Below are positions 1 through 12,900 of a stretch of DNA of 64,000 bases, one piece after another. The position numbers were made by a program, and so were the translations under genes. How positions within the stretch are numbered: position 1 is the first letter of the stretch; each line of letters opens with the position of its first letter. Under the pieces are notes generated by a model, which did not search any database, was not told where the DNA came from, and worked only from the letters and a program-made list of their open reading frames with translations. Origin of the DNA: Siphonodentalium dalli (taxonomy: Eukaryota; Mollusca; Scaphopoda; Gadilida; Siphonodentaliidae); assembly GCA_032622095.1 (NCBI GenBank), contig CP136066.1:133579917-133643916 (forward strand), in the 5' to 3' direction.

Positions 1-549
1 TTTGGTCGGAACTTCATGAAATTTGTCATGGATGTTAACAATGACATGTAGATGGGAACGAGTTATTTTGGTATCGTTCGGCCGAAAAACATGGCTGCCA
101 GCAGCCATCTTGGATTTTACTCTTTGCATGACTAAATCCTTTGGCGCGGGCTACAGGTCGTACGTTTGATCCGATGTTTATGAAATTTGTCATGAATGTT
201 GCCATTGACATGTAGATGGGAACGAGTCATCTTGGGGTCATTCGGCAAAAAAACATGGCTGCTGGTGGCCAACTTGGATTTCAAAATTCAATCCATTGGC
301 GCGGGCTACAGGTCATACTGTTCGTCTGATCATCATGAAATATGTCATAGATGGGAACGAGTCCTTTTGGGGTCAATTGGCCAAAAAAACATGGCCTCCA
401 GCAGCCATCTTGGATTTTACTCTTTGCATGACTAAATCCGTTGGCACAGGTTAGACATTTCAATTAGCACCTTTCCTATTCCACCATTTACTGTCAACCA
501 TTAAATTATTCCCCTACCTAAGTTGAGCTACAGTGTCATTGACACTTTC
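1..549 (+). repeat. Family A element, right part (cassettes plus right end)
   Basis: Contains diverged copies of a roughly 150-160 bp cassette with the phrases 'catcttggattttactctttgcatgac' (split by mutations in places) and 'gcgggctacaggtcgt'. It ends with aagttgagcta (520-530) and a short agtgtcattgacact hairpin. The left end is cut by the window. The open frames here (LGFYSLHD-type peptides) recur in every copy and are by-products of the repeat. Confidence 0.8.
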
Positions 550-558
550 ATTATTTTT

Positions 559-708
559 TTTACGATCCACGCAGCTCCTCATTTTAATATTCATTACGAC
601 CTGACCTCGATTCTAATACAGAGCGGTGATTGGCTGTTTCCACTATGGCTGTCATGGAAAGGTCAGGTCATAATGAATATTAAAATGAGGAGCTGCATGA
701 ATCGTAAA
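559..708. repeat. Hairpin MITE just upstream of exon A
   Basis: About 46 bp at 559-606 (starting tttacgatccacgcagctcc) recur as the near-perfect reverse complement at 660-708, with a spacer of about 55 bp. An A-rich tract follows at 709-730. It lies between the family A right end and the exon A acceptor. Confidence 0.75.
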
Positions 709-762
709 CAAAAAATAAAAAAATAAAAAATCGATGGACATGACATGTCACTACCTTTATAG

Positions 763-995
763 GATCTCCACCTGATGATACAGATGGAAATTCTACAGAG
801 AAGATCAAACTTCCACGAGTTGCAGACAAAATTGAGCTGCCCAAAGCTGCACCACACAGCAGGAGGAGCTTCCTTGGGAAATTTGGAAACAAGCGCACTC
901 GACCACCCCCACCCCCTTCTGTGAAAAGAACTAAATCAATCAATGAAAGTTCCCAGCCACTGGATGTCAAAAAGATTGATATCTCCGCTCCATTG
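763..995 (+). CDS. PEAK/PRAG1-like exon A: basic, proline-rich linker
   Basis: An internal exon after a 'ctttatag' acceptor (AG at 761-762), ending at a strong gtaagt donor (996). It begins with two bases that complete a split codon, so an upstream exon ending in phase 1 is required, and it ends in phase 0. The 77 residues are low-complexity and basic, with two runs typical of SH3 ligands or basic docking tails: RRSFLGKFGNKR (33-44) followed by five prolines (47-51), then VKRTKS. This part of PEAK-family proteins is predicted disordered and is poorly conserved, so the assignment rests on phase continuity with the later exons. A 150-bp hairpin repeat ends about 55 bp before the acceptor. Confidence 0.75.
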
Positions 996-3900
996 GTAAG
1001 TATTAAAGCTATTTCATGGCACATTTGTTCAGCAAAATATAAACAAATGTACACAGTTAAAGGCCATAAGAAAACATCTTTGTTTTCGGTTACCTGGCCT
1101 GGCTGGAATATTTTCTTGCCGGGCTGCCCATATTTGCTCTACTGGCAGTCATTAGGTTGTCAGTTTTATTCAGTATTTTATAGACAACCCATGTTTAACA
1201 ATCATATATATGACTAAAATAACCCAATTTAAACAACTATCGGCTATGTAATCCACAACAAAGGGGTCACTGTGTCACCAATCAAACATGTGCAGGACAG
1301 GGCAATCAACATTGGTGTTGCTGCATGTGTATGGCAAGCACTTTGATGTCACCGATGATGTAGCAAACATTACATAAACAACTCACATTGTACAAGCACT
1401 TTTGATGTGCAGACCTCAAGAAATTTGGGATCACAGGAAGTTCACAGGTAATAACATTTTGGCACCTTTATATGACTCACCTATCGAAAATATATCGAAA
1501 ATAGTTTATATTAAGCCATTATAAAATGAAGTATTTTGGCAAATATAGACAAATTGTCATTGAAAACTGAAGATCTTTCGCAATATGTGGCAAGGTGAAA
1601 ATGAGTACAGTTAATTGCATATCGCTTAAATGCAGGACTATTTTTGTATTCGTGAATAAAACATGTTACATATGCTAAATATTGTAATTTACGCATGCTG
1701 CGGTAACTCAAAAATGTTTTATCCAATCGGAACCAAATTTTGTATATGAGAGTGTCTCAGCCCAAAATACTGATCGAGTTTGAATGTGTGATTGGTCTGA
1801 TGTTTGGAACAGAGTTACGGCCTTTTTTGACAGAATCATCCAGAATTGAAGTTTCCTTATGATAACAGGCTACTCACTCAGTCCCACTGTGTAATTTGAG
1901 AGTAATACTTGGTTGATTTGTTTAGCATTGCTATATGACCTAGTTTGAGTGAATTTTATGGGCCACCGAGCGGTCAGATTAACATTGAGGCTCTGGGGTT
2001 TTCTTGGATTTCATCTCGAGAACAGAAATCAATGCTTTTCAATGCATGTCACGATCTTCAGGAGGCAACAATAGGGTCAGGTCAGATAACACTAAATCAA
2101 ATAAGTATTCCAGGTATTTCGGTTAACTGCGTTAAAAAAAAAGAAGCCATGCACCAACGGATTGTATTTAAGCAAAATTGACTCTATCCCATGGTGACCA
2201 TTTAAAAAAAATAGTGAATAACCGCATTTCTTTATCAGCATTTTAAGAATGATCATAATTATCTTACTGTTTTATATTGAGAATGATTGATCAAAATTAT
2301 ACTGGGGTAATTACATTCTTGGTCGAATAGACACAAAGGATTTGTTAAATTTATTAATTTTACACGATACTCTGATCAGCTGATTGTACTACAATATGTA
2401 GTGTTAAAGTGAAGGTGATATTTACAGGCCCGGTATTATTACGTGCGCTATTTTATCGCGATGCAATCGATGCAAGGTTTTTCCTGGACTAGACACTGGC
2501 TTTATGAGGCTACGTCATTACACTATGCAAGTCGTCCTATAGTGGCTAATTGCTGGCTATAATTATATTTAATAGCATGCGAACATCCGCGATGTAGAAT
2601 AAGAATTATTAGGTGTATATATACATAATTTTCTGGAATTAAATGCCACAAAAACAGCTAAGATCGACATGTGTACTTGTCCGTAAACAGCTTACGTTTC
2701 CGTCAAAGTATATTCGAAATTTCGAGTTGGCAATTTCGACTCGAATTCGAATCGAATTTGACTTTCGAATCTCGAATCGAATATCGAATATTCGCAGGAG
2801 CCTAGCCTGTATTTACGCAAACAAAACATATAGGCCTGCATGTGGTGTTGTCAGTGATGAAATATGGATTGGTTTACCGGTAGACTAGTATTGTGGAAGG
2901 TTTTGTCCACACTTTTTATACCCCCTTTTTTTTTAAAAAGGGGGGTACATGTATACTGTTTTGCACCTGTCCGTCTGTGCGTCCGTCTGTCTGTGCATCC
3001 GTACGTCCCTCTGATGTGGATTCATCTCATAACTTGATCAGTAGTGCTCAGATCTCATTGAAATTAGGTATGGATGTTCACTACTATGAGGACATTGAAT
3101 AGAGGGTTCCATCGTTTTGTTCCGATTTTCATTCTAGAGTTATTCACCTTTGTTTATCTGGAAATATTGGTTTTTTGGTCCGTCTGGTGTCTGTTCATGT
3201 CATAACTTGAACAGTATAATGCTCGGATCTCAATGAAATTTTGTATGGATGTTCACCACTGTGAGAACATTTAATGGCACATTCAACTGTTTTGTTTTGG
3301 TTTTTTGTTCTATTGTTATTCATCTTTGTTTATATGAAAATGCTGATTTTTGGGTCCATCAGTCATAAGTTATAGATATGCCCACACTAGGCGATATGCC
3401 ACAAGGGGGTTTGCACCGGACGACAGTCCATCTCTTGTTTTTCCAGAGTTATGGCCTTTTGCTGGACTTGGTGTAAAACATGTCAACCAATCCTTAACAA
3501 ACATGCTGTGGATGTCTTTATTTATCGGATTTCATTGTTCTTTTGGCATGGTGATAGCACATGTTGGTGGAAAGGATACCCACATACTACGGTTTTCGTC
3601 CATTAATTTTTACCAGAGTTACGGCCCTTGTTTGACTTGAAAATTTGTGATTTGGGGTATATAGCACTTGGAAACCTCCTTCATATTTCAGATTTTGATC
3701 GCACTTTTTTTCCAGAGTTATGGCCCTTTACCAGAGATATGACCCGGGGTTTGTTTTGTTTGCACTCTTTTCCAGAGCTACCGGTATGGCCCTTTGCCAG
3801 AGTTACGACCCGGGGTTAAACTGAGAGAAATGCCTCACTAGTACTTCATTTTCTCTCTAAATACAGCCAATATTGAGCATACAGTCATTGGCCCACGCTT

Positions 3901-6900
3901 GGCGTTGCCCTTGTTTTATTTCAGGAAGTTTTTTTTTAAATGCATGAGATTGCTTTATGCCCACATCCTGTTCTGACACTCAATCTGATTGGCTGCAATA
4001 AAAATAAAATTGCCATGATTGCAATCATCACAATCAAATTGCCATGATTGTTGTCAAAAGGGTCTGTAGGGTTTAAGAGTGTGCGCACAAGAAATATCGG
4101 GGGTCTAAAACGCTTGTGAAATATAGGGATATATGAATGCCCTCGGTGCTGGAAGTTCTAGCTTGCTGTTTTTGGTATCATCTCACGTCTGATCCATTGA
4201 TCGGCTATTGAACTCTTCTTAAACATTTATCGATGTGGGATTTTTTTTTTTTTTTTATCTCCACAGTAACATTAGGGGATTTGATATCTGCACATTTTAT
4301 AGCAGTGAGGTGTCAAATCTCCTTGTTCCCAAGTTTATGCCAGAGATAACTTAATAACCTGCAGTAAATTGTGTGACCAGACATTATATGACTTCTTAAT
4401 TATTTTGTTTGAAATAGTCTCCAATTCACCAGTCTTAAAACAACATGGCGGTTTGTGCTCCAAAATACACATAATATTATTCGCTTTTGAATTTTTCTCA
4501 GTACCGAAATGGGTCGATAAATATCTGAACTAACTTTCTACTGGCTTTATGTAACCCAAAAAGAGGCATTGAAGTAATGAAAAATATAACTGTGAATATG
4601 GTGTATGGTGTTTGGGTCCCAAACACAAAACAGCCATTTGTTCAACATGGAACAGAAAAGAGCGTTCCGATGTCGTCTATTCCTGATATGGTTGCAATAA
4701 AGAGCATTTGTCTGACTTCTGGCGAAAAGTTGAAAACAGCTGAAAAATGGCTGTGACTTTGGCAAGTGTTTTTCAGAGCATATGAAGCAGGTATATTAAT
4801 AGTTTGTTTATTTATCGACCTATCGTATCCGTCGCTCCAAATTACGTAGAAAAAAAAATGGAGGTTTTGAATGAGCCATGTCCATTTAACCTCATATCTT
4901 TTTCTCTTTTGAAACCTCTCATCCAATGGATTTATAAATCTGAAATGTTGAATGAAATAAATTCATGAAAGTGAAATTTTTTTCATTACAGTGCGTCATG
5001 AGTATGACATCCAACAAGGTCATATTACCCAATCGCCGGAACACCATAACTCTTGGTGAAGACAGCGCATTCACATCAGGTAATATCTTAATTCATTTAA
5101 TTAATGAGAATTATCGACAGGCCAGTACATAGAAAACTTCCAATAACTATGGACAGCAGTTCTATGGAGTGGATAATATGCAAGGCCCAATAGTCTGGTC
5201 GATGGGTCGTGTGAGCTAGAATAAATTGGTACCAAAAGATTCACAATTCAACATGGCATCCATGATAGTCATCGGTATAAAAAAAATATTGAATATTCAC
5301 AGTATTGCAGTACATTTTGCCTGATTTTAGACCAAATCAACATATATAGTAGGCCATATCTCAGGTACCAGCTTAGCCCATTCAGGAAAATACCCCCAGC
5401 CAGAACCTGACGTCGCCTGAACTGTGACGTAATTACCAATAATTACTCTATAAACTGAAGATATTTCAGAATGTCATACCACTGCGTGATTAACGGGTAT
5501 GTGGTGTTCAACTAGGCACAGAATGGAGTCTATATCTTTCCCAAAGATGGTTCTTATAATGCCATGTATACCTGTAGGACATTAAGGGCATTATGGGGAA
5601 CGAATTTCCAGTTCGCATTCTTTGCACTGAGTCTGTGATAGGATTGGATAATTTTATTTACAATATACAAATGAAATGTACAAATAAAAATAGATATAAT
5701 AATATGTATATTGTCAGGGGTTATAGAGTCATAAATGACTGTCTGCCAAGTTGCCAACCACCCCTATGTTGTTGTTATCCTTGTTAAATAAGTTACATTG
5801 TACCATTTTAGCTCAACTTGACGAAGGCATCTGATCATCACCAAAATTCGGGATGGCTTCTTGATAGGAGCCATTGATTTTTTCCGAAATTTGTTAAAAC
5901 ATGGCCACCAGCAACCATCTTGGATTTCAAATTTGAATCCATCAGCACACCCTACAGCCCACATTTATTGGAGAATTGTTTTTGAAAATTTACAGGCTTG
6001 TTTAGGATCACCTCTATCACCAGCTATCGAATTTGAAAATTTTCATAAAAAACATCTTGGATTTTACTCTTTGCGTGATTAAATCATTTGGCACACCCTA
6101 CAGGCCACTTCCCTCATCCGATCGTCTCCAAACTTCACATAGATATTTTGAGTGGCCACTAGATATGAGCCATCAAATTTTTTTTCACAATTTCTGTGAA
6201 CAACATCTTGGATTTTACTCTTTGTATGACTAAATCAGTTAGCACACCCTACATACAACATCCCTCTAGTCCGATTGTTACTAAACTTCATATGGATCTT
6301 CAGAATGACCATTAGATGGGAGTCATCAATTTTTTCCGAATTTCATTAATAAACGTGGCCACTGGCAGCCATCTTGGATTTTACTGTATATATATATCTC
6401 TTTGTGATGAGATCTAGTATTACTTATTCTCAGGTGCCTAATAATCGTGATGGCCTAATAATAGTGCTGTGTGGGGATTTAGGCTGAAATTAATAATAGT
6501 GATGGCAATTTCACTCTATGTCTCAATTCCAAATAATAGTGATCGTTGGGAGTTTTCTCCAAAATTAATAATCGTGCTGACACTATTATTTGGCACCTGA
6601 GAGTAGACATTTAAACGTTCCACATTTCTAATTGCTCCGTTGACTAACACATGAAATTATCTTTCTTCCAAGTTGAGCTACAGTGTCATTGACACTTTCA
6701 TTTCTTGACTTACGGCCCTTAGTTTGTCAATTTTTTTATTTACTTGAGTTATGGCTCTTAGTTCTGAGATATGGTTCTTTAGTTGTCCATTTTTAGTGAT
6801 TCTCAGTCGGACATATTCACTATTATGGGCAAAAAACTCGACCAGAGTCATCTTTGATGCGCAACCCTTGTTAATATTCTCCTTTGAAACAAGGGGCTCA

Positions 6901-9900
6901 ATAGAAAGAGGGCTGAGTCATGATATATGAAATCGCATAACACTGGTGAGAAGTATAGGGTTAGGAGAAGAATCATCCGCTATGACCTTAAGTTTTGGGA
7001 TAAAAAATCTTACCCTCGGGTCTAATATTTGTGGCAGACACATGTCCAGAATGACCTGACCTAATAAGAAATTGAAATGGTAATTTGTCCTTATTTGGAC
7101 CATAAACTTCAATAAAATGGTAGGAGTTATTTGAAAATTATGCTACATGTACATCTCATATTTATTTACAGAGTCAAGTTCATCAGGGGAGCGCTGTGAT
7201 GACTACCCCCTATCACCACGGGCAGGTTCTTTGGAAAATGTCTATGAGCCAGTCACACCAAAGGAAGAGGAAGAGAAGTCATTTGGCTTCTCTGCGAATG
7301 AATTTTCTTCTAAACCTAAGTTGTCTGTCCCAAGTCTTCCCAATGAAGGGTACCTTGAACCTATCAAGACAAATGTGGAACCGACCATAGAGCCGTCTCC
7401 ATCAGTTAAAGCTGTTAATGGCTCATGTGTCAACTCAGTTAGGAAAAATGGTGCTCTAGAAACTATTGAGGATCAGTCTCCTGGCGAGTATAAGTGTGCA
7501 TCTATTGCTAGCCAGCCTGTTTATGAGGAGATCAATGGTGGAAATGATTTTGATGATGACCCGGTAAATGGTGATCACCCACTGCTTCAATCTATGGTTA
7601 GCATACAGTCAACAAGAAGCCTAGATGTTCCACAGCCGGTGTCTATGTCGCAGTCAATGTCAAGTCATACTGTATCATCGACAGGGTCGGTGACACCACC
7701 AGCATCTAATACACTACCGCGTCCGAGACCCAATCCCAGGAGGCGACCGAGGAGGCATTTCAGTGGAGGTGGCTCAGATCCATATGTGGCTATGAACCGG
7801 CCAAACATAGCCATCACTCTTAATGCACCTAACATGAAAAGGCTGTTGTCACGTTTAACTGTCACTAACTTGCAAACTCTACAAGAGATTTACAATCAAA
7901 TAGAGACTATCTTATCGAAGGAAACACTAAATTTCTCAAACGCGCCTGGACCACTGAAATGGCAGGAATTTGATATATATGGCAAGGCTAAACACATGTC
8001 TGAGAGGTGCATTGTGTACAGTGGTAAATACAGACGGACTAATAGTAATTGCCAACTCCTTGTAAGTTTTATTTTCACTCTGTATAACTTGACTCCATAT
8101 TTATAATGCTGAATAACAACAAAAAATAAAACAAACACAAATATGTTTAAAAGCTTGTGAATAGCAAAAAGAAATATTTCAGGAGAACCAAATGTGTCAT
8201 AAGGTACCGAAAGCAGTGGGTAAATTAGTCAAGTCTGCATGTACGTAAACCAGCTAAGATATTGGGGATAGCGAGATGCTGTTTTATATCCGAGACGTCA
8301 TAATACCATTTCTATGACAGGTTTTACGTGTTAATGACCAGCTCACATAAAACCATAAATAAATTTAATCAAATATCACAATTGCGACAATAAACGGGTT
8401 TATTCTGTTGAAGACATGATATTTGTTCTGAACACCACATCAGTTGTCAATTGAAAGCAGTAATTTAATGTGAAAAAAAGACGTTTACCGCAGTGTTTAC
8501 ATATTTTTTAAATTATGCGAACTCAATTGACCTCACAAAGTGAGATTGAAACATGCTAGCACTCATAAGGTAAAAATAAACAATACCACGTGGTCGTAAA
8601 TTGAATTAATTCTATCATGCATGCCCAGTAATTTGTAAAATGCTAAATTTCAGTGTAAGACATGTTTAACTAATAGGACCACTTTAATACAATACTGTAA
8701 AAGTACATTTATTCGTGGTGGTCCAATTTTCGTGGTTGCTGATAACCACGAAATTAAAAACCCCACGAAAAAATAATTTTGGAAACTAGATCGATTTTGA
8801 GAAATAAGAAATGTCATGCGGGATGTAACTCTGTTGACCCAAGTACATTCAAAGTCTTAGGAGGTAACTCTATACATCTGGGAGTATATTGATGGAAGAG
8901 CAGCTACTGTCCAGTTTCTAACTTTAGCATCTAAATTACCGAGCATGAGTGGGTTTTCACGTGGTGACTTTGGCAATGCTATGGGTTGACACACACCGCT
9001 CTTTTTTAGTTTCCGATACTTGTCGCGTATACTACTCAGTTGTTTTACTAACCTTCCCCTTCAATAATTCAGAATATTTACGAGATGCACTGGCAACACC
9101 TAGTGTTGAAACGATTAGTGAATTTCAGAGTCGACTAGTCGAGGCCCAAAAGTCGCGTTGCATCGACTAGTCGGTACCCGATATCAAAACTTTCAAACAT
9201 ACCATTGTACGGAAAATTCATCGTACATGGCGTACACTGATGACTGATGCAATGACGGTCTATTGCGTTGCGCATTTCCCTGCATACACACCAATTTATT
9301 TGGGAAATAATACTGTAAACATCTTGATATTTATCCAACACACTGAATGTAATTATATAATTAGACATGTGGTGGATAATGATTAGATACACAATCATTT
9401 ATACTGGTTTTAAATTTAATATCAGCGTTCGAGATTATTTTGTTTAGTCACGTGATCACCAATAAACCGGTGCCGAGCGGTGTCACTATAAAATGTTAAT
9501 GTTCCGACTAAATACGCCCTATAGTAACTGTATAGGCTAAGTTGTAGAATATGATAGCCAGTTCTTAATGTCAGTATCATTTATATACGGTAGCACAAAT
9601 GACGTCACCTAAACTTAAGCGACCTTCATCCAGCGTCGCATCATAATCCGACGGTGCGAGATCAATGGAAATATACACAGTGTTTGTATCAAAGCGGTCT
9701 CGGACAAACTACAAAGCCGCGTCAATCATCCAGCGTCGCATCATAATCCGACGGTGCGAGATCAATGGAAATATACACAGTGTTTGTATCAAAGCGGTCT
9801 CGGACAAACTACAAAGCCGCGTCAATCATTGCCATCATGTCTTTGACCTCAAACGACGAGTGAGACATTGTGTTGTCAATTTCATTCGTCCAATTAATAG

Positions 9901-12900
9901 TCGGGCCACCGGTCCGTGTGTGTCTATACTAGTAACACTGTCAATTCCGGGTGCCACCAAACGTTATACTTACCATAACTTACTCGCAGTTAACACCGTT
10001 TATGCCGGAATCGATCTTGAAAACGTTAAACATGAAACTAATACACTATATTCCGACCAGTCGACGGCAAAATTCAGAGTCGACATTCTGACATTTCAGC
10101 GTCGTCTACGACTAGTCGATTAATCGTTTCAACCCTAGCAACACCACTGTCTATAGAATGTTTCGCAATTTCCGCACGGGTTTCATCATGCTATGTCACG
10201 TACTCGCCACATTTTAGTTTCCGAGATTGATGACAGCAATTGGAGCCGAGTTCAGTGTCAACAGATTCGTTAGCTACTTGCGTATAAGTAGAGCAGTATT
10301 ATGATCCGAACTGGGGTTCGGGTTAGGTAATCCAGTTGTTCGAGGCCGAAAATCAATCTTATCCACTTTTTAACCAAATTTTGAGAGATAGATTGGAATC
10401 ACACAGTTGATAGTTTGGGGTTGTATTTATATGGTGCAGATTAATAGATGTTGGATTCGGTAAATAATCCCCATTCGCGCATTGATTGATTTGAGAAACG
10501 AGTACTTTCACCTAGCTTATATACGCTTAAGTAATACAATCCTATTGTTAACATTCTCGATAGTCGGCAACAAAAGCTTGGACACCCGACGTGCTAATTA
10601 CGCCTACAGTGCAGGTGCGCAATTTCCGACGGCTCTCGAGGTGTCTGCACTTCAATAAATTGGATTTGGTTGTTATTATTGAGGGTTTAGAGGTGACATT
10701 TAGTACCGGCGGACCCACGAATTTACGAACCCACGAAAAAGTCATAAAGAGCTGAACCACGAAAATTGATACCAATGATTTTAAAGCCATTCACAGTAGA
10801 AATAAACACATATTAGTGATGAGATGTTGGAATATATAACAGCATACAATGTTCTAAATATTTTGAGTGAGGTGCTTTCGATTGATTATGGGTGACTTTG
10901 GTTGTTCTCGATTGTTGGCATAGAAGCCAAACATTGTCGATTACACTTCTGAACACTTCTGCTTTCAGTTTAAAAGTAAACAAATCGATGTTAGTCCTAA
11001 TAAACCGGAATATTCTATGCGTAATTTAATGTGAAAGTTAGATTATTATACATCTTTATGACCATAAGATGTCACTCTTTCTGATATATATATAGAATCC
11101 AGTGGAATGAAAAATCTTTTGGCCAAATGAAAATTTTACTGGCCAAATTAAAAAGAACTTTGGCCAATGTTTTTTGGCCAAATTAAATCCTCATTTACTG
11201 GGCGGTTCACACTTGATGACTAAAATATCTGTTTTAAACTATATTTTTTACTCAGAATGAAAACATAATTAAAACAGCACAAAAACAACTTTATAAACAT
11301 AATATTATACAAACATATAGGTATGCGTTTTGATGCATGTTAAAGACAGATCAATTCATGTAAGTTAATAATAATTAATGCAAAATATGACGAGATTTCA
11401 TATCTGACCATGTAAAAAAGTACAGTAGAAATCAAAGTCAGAAATGGCTGGGTCTTCAATGCAAACAATGAAACTAACATTCTATGTAATCATAAACACA
11501 TTAATCTGCTTAACCAAGTGTAATAACTCGCTGACACCAGGGTCGCCAACTAATCAAGTAATAAGCTGTGTTAGTTGTCATCGCTATTTTCGCCAAGATA
11601 ATAACAAATGTTGCTTATTAACTTGAGTTATTGAATATCTATAGTGTTCAAACCTTTTATGATATGAAGTCAGATTGTTGTCATTAGATGGGAGGCAGTT
11701 TATGACACATTATGTAACCGACATGCCATAAAAGATATTCATCCAATTATGGGATAATGCATTTACCTATTTTATCTTACAGTGTATATGTTAAGCGTTT
11801 TGATGATTAGTGTTTTATATCCAATATTCATTGCGCTCACTGATTACAACTCTCTTCAAACGCCCCCATTAAAAAATAAATATGGGTTTTCATGGTACGA
11901 TATTTCCGAAGTACGAAACACGCGATACTTTTGTCACCTAACTTTGACGGCACTGTCGATCTATTCTACCAAAAGTTTGGCCAAATTAAATTTTTATAAG
12001 AATGGTATCGGGGAAGGTCTCGGGCGTAAAACAGCATTTCGCTATCCCAATATCCTAGCTGATTTACCTACGAGCAGACTTGGACTATGGGTAAATGTGA
12101 AAAAATAAATTCTAAAAACATATAGTTCTCTGATATCGAAACTTCACGTGTTGAATCAATTGTTATGTAAACAAAACTGTTACAGTGATTTGTCAACAAA
12201 CATCGCAAAAGTTAAAATATTTGAGTCTGACTATGATTTTCTGAATATTTTTTCAATTCTTTGTGATCTTTTCCAATATTTACCATCAAGTTTTGAAAAA
12301 AGGAATTTTGTGAATTTAGGACTGTGGTCTGGTTGTCTTGTTTAAAAAGGGTAAGGGGTTGGAGATTTGTCAGTGGTGTGCAATTAAAAATTTCAAGGTG
12401 AAGAGCCCTGCTCATCTGAGAACCTCCAGCTATTTCCCGGTTTAGAATTACTTGTCTTGTGATATTGACAATTACTGACTGTTGTATTCTTCAGAATCCC
12501 AGTTTTCTCAAACTTTACAGTCAGTTGGGTGACCCCACAGTCATTGACTGTCTTGTTTTTAAATTTGTTTTAAAAAAATTCAATAACTAACCCCTTCAAA
12601 ACATTGGCCTGGTAGTCACCCCACCAAATTTGGTTTATTTAGTCTAAAATACAGAACATGGAAAGTTGTAAACAGAAGATACTCAAGAGCTAGGGACATA
12701 ACTCTTTCCATCCATAGTAATACTTAAATAAAAGGCCGCTCGGCCACAGTGTCTTCATTTGGAGCGGAGGCTTTGTAGAAGTATACTATATGGATAAGAC
12801 TCTTGTGCATTGTCTCATTACTGACATGCATACAAATAACCAAATCTTTAAAAAACTCTTAAAAGTCAAAATATAACCTCAAATTGGCACAAAATGAAGA

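Larger units (their letters stand above)
8693..10799. mobile_element. Inverted-repeat element with 'ttcgtgg' arms, host of the hAT insert
   Basis: The left arm (8,693-8,775) begins tactgtaaaagtacatttat and carries several ttcgtgg / ccacgaa words. The right arm (about 10,700-10,799) is an imperfect reverse complement ending cacagta. Arms are about 80-100 bp and total length is 2.1 kb, of which 1.04 kb is the nested hAT-like element. No transposase is seen. End positions are approximate. Confidence 0.5.

Noticed and set aside
9665-10123. 152-codon open frame on +
   Set aside because: It spans a perfect 100-bp tandem duplication read in two different frames, lies inside a hAT-like element, and shows no transposase or other domain.
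11444-12108. Possible two-exon secreted protein (hydrophobic start at 11,444; acceptor near 11,782)
   Set aside because: The acceptor needs a phase-1 donor but the only plausible donor (CAA|gtaata) is phase 0; no recognised family; sits inside intron 3.
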